46,488 nt of DNA from a virus, in IMG/VR virus record IMGVR_UViG_3300044859_001045, positions 1 to 46,488 of that record, one strand, 5' to 3'. This document shows positions 45,306-46,488 of the stretch, one piece after another. Position numbers and translations under genes: made by a program. The notes under the pieces are model-generated. The model ran no database searches. It was not told the origin of the DNA and saw nothing but the letters and a program-made list of their open reading frames with translations. Each line of letters begins with the position of its first letter. Within the stretch, counting starts at the first letter, position 1.

Positions 45306-46488
45306 TTATTGTCCCTGTGTCACAGTAATTTTAGCACATCCGCCGGCAGTGGTACAGTTATGCGTGATTGAATAGTAGTTTTGAGTACTGCCACTTTGTG
45401 TTAAGCTCAGATCAGTAGGCGTGCCGCTTAGATTAACTTTGGCCATATGGCCTGCACTACCTTGTTGTAGTATATCTACATTTTTATTACCGCCGCTCAG
45501 TGTGACTTCAGCATAGTGACTACCACTGTCTTTTTGTTGCACTAGTAAACTGTTGTTATTGCTACCGACATCGGCAAATATTCCTTTGCTGCCACCAGTA
45601 CTGGTCTGTTGTAGATCTACTGAGTTAAAATTGCCCACAACTCTCAAGTCAACATAGTTTACCTGTGTCGTGGCATTACCAGTTTGTGTGATGTTAACAT
45701 CGTTGCTTAGGCCGTTGCCATAGTAATTAACATAATTATTTCGTGTACCAGATTGATTGACGATAACTTCATTCTGTGTTCCAAGTTGTTCAATATTAAC
45801 TTTACTATCGGCAGTTGTTCTGTTAGTAAATGTTAAAACTTTGGCTGTATTTGTTGTATTTGCATTGAAAGATGCTGCTGATCCTCCACAGCATAATGTG
45901 TTGTTAGCTGCGGTCACTGGATCAACAATTGTATTACTAGATGCTGTTGATGTTGTTGTGCTGTTGGCATCATAGTAATAGGTAATCTCCGCAATCTGCA
46001 TACTGTCGCAATTCAGCCCGCACCCATCACCTGCTTTGGTAGTTGGAAACAGCATAAAGTAATATGTGTAAGCAGTGGTATTACCTGTGCTAATCACTGA
46101 GCTAGTAGTAAAACGATTTTCACTTAATGTGATAGAATCTTGCTTAATCAATGTCCAAGTCGAACCATCATTACTGCCGTATAGTTTATAACTTGTAGGA
46201 TCACGTCCACTAAAATCGTTGGCTGTGGTAACTGTAAATCCTGTCACTATTCTACCGGAATTTAACTGAACAGTAACACCTGCATTCTTCTTATCAAAGT
46301 TTAGATATTTTGTATTTGGATTATTATCAAATGCATTATTAGGACCTTCACCGCCGGGACTATTATTACTAGTTGGTATTGCTCTAGTAATATTAACTGT
46401 GGCACTGTTCATGTAGATTGCTGTAGGCGCAGGTGAAGGTCCTAATAATGCATTTGATAATAATCCAAATACAAAATATCTAAACTTT
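45306..46488 (-). CDS. Discoidin-plus-curlin-repeat surface protein (5' end outside window)
   Basis: The frame is open to the window edge (at least 393 codons). The visible N-terminus (KFRYFVFGLLSNALLG) looks like a signal segment. Then a F5/8-type C (discoidin)-like domain (GPNNAFDNNPNTKYLNF, YKLYGSNDGSTWTLI) and a CGGS/Cys pair, followed by curlin-type repeats (VNIEQLGTQNEVIVNQSG, VNITQTGNATTQV, VDILQQGSAGHMA). Extracellular, possibly fibre- or adhesion-related. Internal Met at 46412 is unlikely to be the start. Confidence 0.78.
   Translation of the reverse strand, partial: KFRYFVFGLLSNALLGPSPAPTAIYMNSATVNITRAIPTSNNSPGGEGPNNAFDNNPNTKYLNFDKKNAGVTVQLNSGRIVTGFTVTTANDFSGRDPTSYKLYGSNDGSTWTLIKQDSITLSENRFTTSSVISTGNTTAYTYYFMLFPTTKAGDGCGLNCDSMQIAEITYYYDANSTTTSTASSNTIVDPVTAANNTLCCGGSAASFNANTTNTAKVLTFTNRTTADSKVNIEQLGTQNEVIVNQSGTRNNYVNYYGNGLSNDVNITQTGNATTQVNYVDLRVVGNFNSVDLQQTSTGGSKGIFADVGSNNNSLLVQQKDSGSHYAEVTLSGGNKNVDILQQGSAGHMAKVNLSGTPTDLSLTQSGSTQNYYSITHNCTTAGGCAKITVTQGQ

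Noticed and set aside
1-46488. CRISPR array
   Set aside because: No direct repeats with unique spacers were found; the only tandem repeats are the 72-bp fibre repeats.
1-46488. Bacterial chromosome rather than phage
   Set aside because: No housekeeping neighbours, rRNA or ribosomal protein operons; fibre, late boxes, small phage genes and tRNA array favour a phage, though packaging genes are outside the window.

Overview
The window looks like part of a large, AT-rich tailed-phage genome, probably a T4-like virus of an aquatic, perhaps alphaproteobacterial, host. The evidence is densely overlapping genes, a tail-fibre protein with an Mtd-like N-terminus, many small phage-type proteins, a near-complete tRNA array, and two promoter classes: an ATAAATAT late-type element and consensus sigma70-type promoters. 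No packaging or replication gene is present, so the phage assignment is an inference. Left part (1-23690): about 28 tightly packed genes in operons that alternate strand. Ten are radical SAM proteins, several with an N-terminal Cys-rich twitch-like region. They sit beside six 2OG-Fe(II)/Asp-hydroxylase-like proteins, two tandem SDRs, a QueC-like PP-loop ATPase, an SGNH-like protein, a PLP enzyme, an amidinotransferase, two tandem paralogues with a glycosyltransferase-like motif, a possible methyltransferase, a GNAT-like and a kinase-like protein. Five of the six operon heads in this part carry an NTAA(A/G)TAT-like or ATAATTAT box 3-4 nt before the start codon, and the sixth carries a TTAAATAC variant, which suggests late expression from leaderless mRNAs. 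The product of the pathway cannot be read from sequence. 23712-25184 is a tail-fibre-like gene with 72-bp repeats behind a late-type box and a conventional leader. Middle part (25276-34451, minus strand except one gene): a translation and transcription kit. There are 28 tRNA genes covering all 20 amino acids, including an initiator-type tRNA, an IF-1 homologue, an RNA polymerase omega-like protein, an SprT-like metalloprotease, a 2OG oxygenase and small genes. Between tRNAs lie at least three GC-rich or hairpin-rich stretches that look like structured RNAs. Transcription starts from several TTGACA-N17-TATAAT promoters, some placed directly behind a tRNA. Right part (34185-40548, minus): operons of small phage proteins of unknown function with a ClpP-like protease, a DUF3307-type membrane protein and a metallophosphoesterase, again from 17-bp-spacer promoters. 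40645-42467 (plus) is a run of seven small, mostly membrane proteins facing a D-Ala-D-Ala carboxypeptidase, possibly an envelope or lysis module. The window ends with a CHASE2-adenylate/guanylate cyclase and the 3' part of a discoidin-plus-curlin-repeat surface protein. Working picture: early host-sigma70 transcription makes tRNAs, IF-1 and omega; late transcription makes fibres, the cyclase and the radical SAM/2OG modification system.
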